NCBI GenBank assembly: GCA_007120815.1
Contig: SKMY01000074.1
Span: 1 to 6,494, forward strand
DNA length: 6,494 bases
DNA from: Syntrophomonadaceae bacterium
GTDB taxonomy: Bacteria > Bacillota_D > Dethiobacteria > DTU022 > UBA8154
Direction of reading: 5' to 3'
Both the position numbers and the translations under genes were made by a program. Numbering within the stretch: position 1 is the stretch's first letter; the number at the start of each line of letters is the position of its first letter. The notes beneath the pieces were generated by a model. The model had not been told where the DNA came from. It ran no database searches and saw nothing but the letters and a program-made list of their open reading frames with translations. Below are positions 4,702 through 6,494 of this stretch, one piece after another.

Positions 4702-6405
4702 TTAATAAATATGGATATTACCTCCCAACTCCCGGAGTTTTTCTGGAAAATATTCAAAACCCATTTGCAGGGACTGAGCATTATTAATTTTAGTTATACC
4801 GTTAGTCCCCAGAGCAGCAACTACTAGACCCGCAGTTCCAAGGTAATCGTAACTTTCCTCAGTAATCGCATGGAGTTCATTGACTCCTTTTATAATTAAA
4901 TTTCTTCCCTCGAAAGAAATTTGAGCTCCCATTTTCTTTAATCCATTGACTATTTTGAGTGACAGCGTGTGAATTGGGGCGGTTAACTCAGTTATCACGC
5001 TTATCCCATCGGCAGTGGCGAGCACTGCTGCCAAGATGGGCTGGGCTTCAAGTGGAAAACCAGGATGGGGTTGTGGTAAAATACTCACATTTACTGGTCG
5101 GTTATGACATGCTACCTTGATATATTGATTGCCAACTGTGATGTCAGCCCCAATTTCTCGAAATTTATCAATTAAACAATCAATATGTGCAGGCACAATA
5201 CCTTCCAACTGAATTTCTCCTTTTGTTGCAACGGTAGCTGCCATAAAAAAGGCAGCCTCAATGTCATCAGGTGCAATTATATAAGAACACCCTTCTATGC
5301 TATCCACGCCATGGATGATAATCGTATCAGTACCTGCACCACTGAGGGGGACCCCCATTTTGCCCAAGAAATTTGCTATATCGATCACGTGAATATCTTT
5401 AGCAGCATTTTGAATTACTGTGGTTCCATGTGCTCGGCTAGCTGCCAACATAATATTAATAGTGGCACTATCACTAGGCCAATCAAGATATATTGTGTTT
5501 CCCTTTAAGCAGTGCGTACTTATCTCGATATTATTATGAGACTTTGAAATCTCTGCACCTAATGCGCGAAACCCCTTGAAATGTAAATCATAAGGGAACG
5601 GGCCAAATTCCCACCCCGAATGCAACATACCGATTTTGGCATACCCAAATCGGGCAAGCAAAACACCTGCCAAATAAAATGAATATCTCGATCTCGCTGG
5701 GATGACACAGTTTAACAGTGAACCAGGATCTATAATGATATAATTTTCCTTCCGCTTCGTTGCAACACCAAAAGATTCAAGTATCTTCTCATTAGTTTCT
5801 ATGTGAGTGATATCCGGTACATTACGTATTACGCTTTGAGTCTCAGCTAATAAAGCGGCAGGGATAACTGCAAGAGCAGAGTTCTTCCGTCCACTGATTC
5901 TAACATTTCCACGTAATTGGTTCCCACCCTCTATTCGAAGTGTCTCATATCTTAGCGGAAGTTCCTTCCTTGTAAACTCTTTGAATTCATAAGGTTCGGC
6001 ATTTATTTTTTGGGCTATCATTGCCGCCAGTTTTTCTGGAGGATAATCACTTGCTTGTATATATCCGGTTGTTGGCCGAACTCCTGGAATGACGGTTTCG
6101 TCCAATCGCACAGGTAGAATGTATTCATTTTTCTGTTCCATTGCTCTAGCTTGAGCGCTCTGGCGTTCATGATTAGGCCAAACCTTTTCTTTATACTGTT
6201 TGGAGAGGAACATTACACAATATTTAGCCTTTGTGTGATAAACTTCATGCAGATGAACGTATAGATCTTTACCCCACATGTCTACTTGATAATACTTATC
6301 ATAAAAGACTCGTAGACCGATAGTATTCAGGATTCTTACTACCTTCTCAACATAATCCCTGTCTTCACCTGCGAATGATACCGCAACATCGTACTCGTAT
6401 TCCAT
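4702..6405 (-). CDS. TIR domain fused to a degenerate MurA-like (enolpyruvyl transferase fold) domain (567 aa)
   Basis: Residues 5-133 are a bacterial TIR domain: YDVAVSFAGEDRDYV, VFYDKY, WGKDLY, YCVMFLSKQY, W76-x3-E80, EYILPVRLD and TTGYI. E80 fits the catalytic Glu of NAD-cleaving TIRs. Residues 155-567 align end to end with MurA, which adds enolpyruvate to UDP-GlcNAc; 413 residues against about 420. GGNQLRGNVRISGRKNSAL keeps the K22-N23 pair (K174-N175), and R240 (MurA R91) and the DLH (273-275) remain. Key residues are lost: Cys115 is W265, Arg120 is F270, Arg371 is L522, Arg397 is M548, the ENR motif near Arg331 is gone, and Asp305 is E453. Canonical catalysis is thus unlikely. The ATG at 6403-6405 follows GAGGAGG (6416-6422). 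I infer a TIR effector with a pseudo-MurA sensor. No membrane segment or signal peptide is seen. Confidence 0.92.
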   Translation of the reverse strand: MEYEYDVAVSFAGEDRDYVEKVVRILNTIGLRVFYDKYYQVDMWGKDLYVHLHEVYHTKAKYCVMFLSKQYKEKVWPNHERQSAQARAMEQKNEYILPVRLDETVIPGVRPTTGYIQASDYPPEKLAAMIAQKINAEPYEFKEFTRKELPLRYETLRIEGGNQLRGNVRISGRKNSALAVIPAALLAETQSVIRNVPDITHIETNEKILESFGVATKRKENYIIIDPGSLLNCVIPARSRYSFYLAGVLLARFGYAKIGMLHSGWEFGPFPYDLHFKGFRALGAEISKSHNNIEISTHCLKGNTIYLDWPSDSATINIMLAASRAHGTTVIQNAAKDIHVIDIANFLGKMGVPLSGAGTDTIIIHGVDSIEGCSYIIAPDDIEAAFFMAATVATKGEIQLEGIVPAHIDCLIDKFREIGADITVGNQYIKVACHNRPVNVSILPQPHPGFPLEAQPILAAVLATADGISVITELTAPIHTLSLKIVNGLKKMGAQISFEGRNLIIKGVNELHAITEESYDYLGTAGLVVAALGTNGITKINNAQSLQMGFEYFPEKLRELGGNIHIY

Positions 6406-6442
6406 GAACTCCTACCCTCCTCAATTTAATCGCTACGCTCCT

Positions 6443-6466
6443 ATTTCAAGAATGCTGGTTTGAAAT
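6443..6466. promoter_or_regulatory. Inverted repeat, candidate operator before the TIR-MurA gene
   Basis: Perfect 7-base arms ATTTCAA (6443-6449) and TTGAAAT (6460-6466) are separated by 10 bases. The half-site centres are 17 bases apart. The repeat overlaps the edge of the proposed -10 and the start region, a usual place for a repressor dyad. It could also arise by chance in AT-rich DNA. Confidence 0.35.
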
Positions 6467-6493
6467 TTGATTCGCCCAAAAATAACAAGTCAA
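6465..6493 (-). promoter_or_regulatory. Possible promoter of the TIR-MurA gene
   Basis: On the minus strand, TTGACT (6488-6493, five of six -35 consensus bases) is followed by a 17-base spacer and TCAAAT (6465-6470, four of six -10 bases). It lies about 60 bases before the ATG. The -10 is poor, so this is tentative. If right, the gene has its own promoter and is not the tail of an operon from beyond the window. Confidence 0.35.
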
Positions 6494-6494
6494 G

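Noticed and set aside
4702..6405. The fusion gene as the cell's ordinary murA
   Set aside because: The catalytic Cys and several PEP-binding arginines are missing and a TIR domain is attached, so a housekeeping role is improbable.

Overview
The window looks like chromosome from an anaerobic, moderately AT-rich Firmicute. The clues are strong AGGAGG-type ribosome binding sites before most genes, a textbook sigma-A promoter, an intrinsic terminator with long A/T tracts, and a cluster of small rubredoxins next to katG. A Clostridia/Peptococcaceae-type host is an inference from gene style; no rRNA or other taxonomic marker is present.

Layout. (1) Positions 1-1087, minus strand: a probable oxidative-stress operon. 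It reads rubredoxin (1087-926), a rubredoxin-domain protein with a helical tail (877-545), a second rubredoxin (487-326), then the first 83 codons of catalase-peroxidase KatG (from 250, running off the window). The gaps are 48-75 bp, with a Shine-Dalgarno sequence before each gene. (2) Positions 1088-1501: non-coding divergent region. (3) Positions 1502-2082, plus strand: a one-gene unit for an NTF2/SnoaL-like protein, with its own promoter and a perfect 16-bp terminator hairpin that can serve both strands. (4) Positions 2146-4134, minus strand: a 662-residue DUF2779-type protein. It joins a Cas4-like PD-(D/E)XK nuclease half with a possible Fe-S cysteine set to a DEDD-exonuclease-like half. 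(5) Positions 4135-4701, minus strand: mostly non-coding DNA with a hairpin-forming, repeat-like stretch and a tiny, probably frameshifted SEC-C zinc-motif gene. (6) Positions 4702-6405, minus strand: the most unusual gene, a 567-residue fusion of an N-terminal TIR domain to an almost full-length MurA-like enolpyruvyl-transferase fold.

How they fit together. The stress operon is a coherent unit: KatG removes peroxide, and rubredoxins carry electrons to reductases of oxygen and peroxide in anaerobes. The right-hand part (DUF2779 nuclease, SEC-C remnant, TIR-MurA) looks like accessory and possibly defensive DNA. In the fusion, the TIR domain keeps its likely catalytic Glu (E80). The MurA-like domain has lost the catalytic Cys and most phosphoenolpyruvate-binding arginines, but keeps residues that contact UDP-GlcNAc. 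I infer a TIR effector controlled by a pseudoenzyme sensor of a nucleotide sugar or cell-wall precursor. I know of no described system with this architecture, but could not search.
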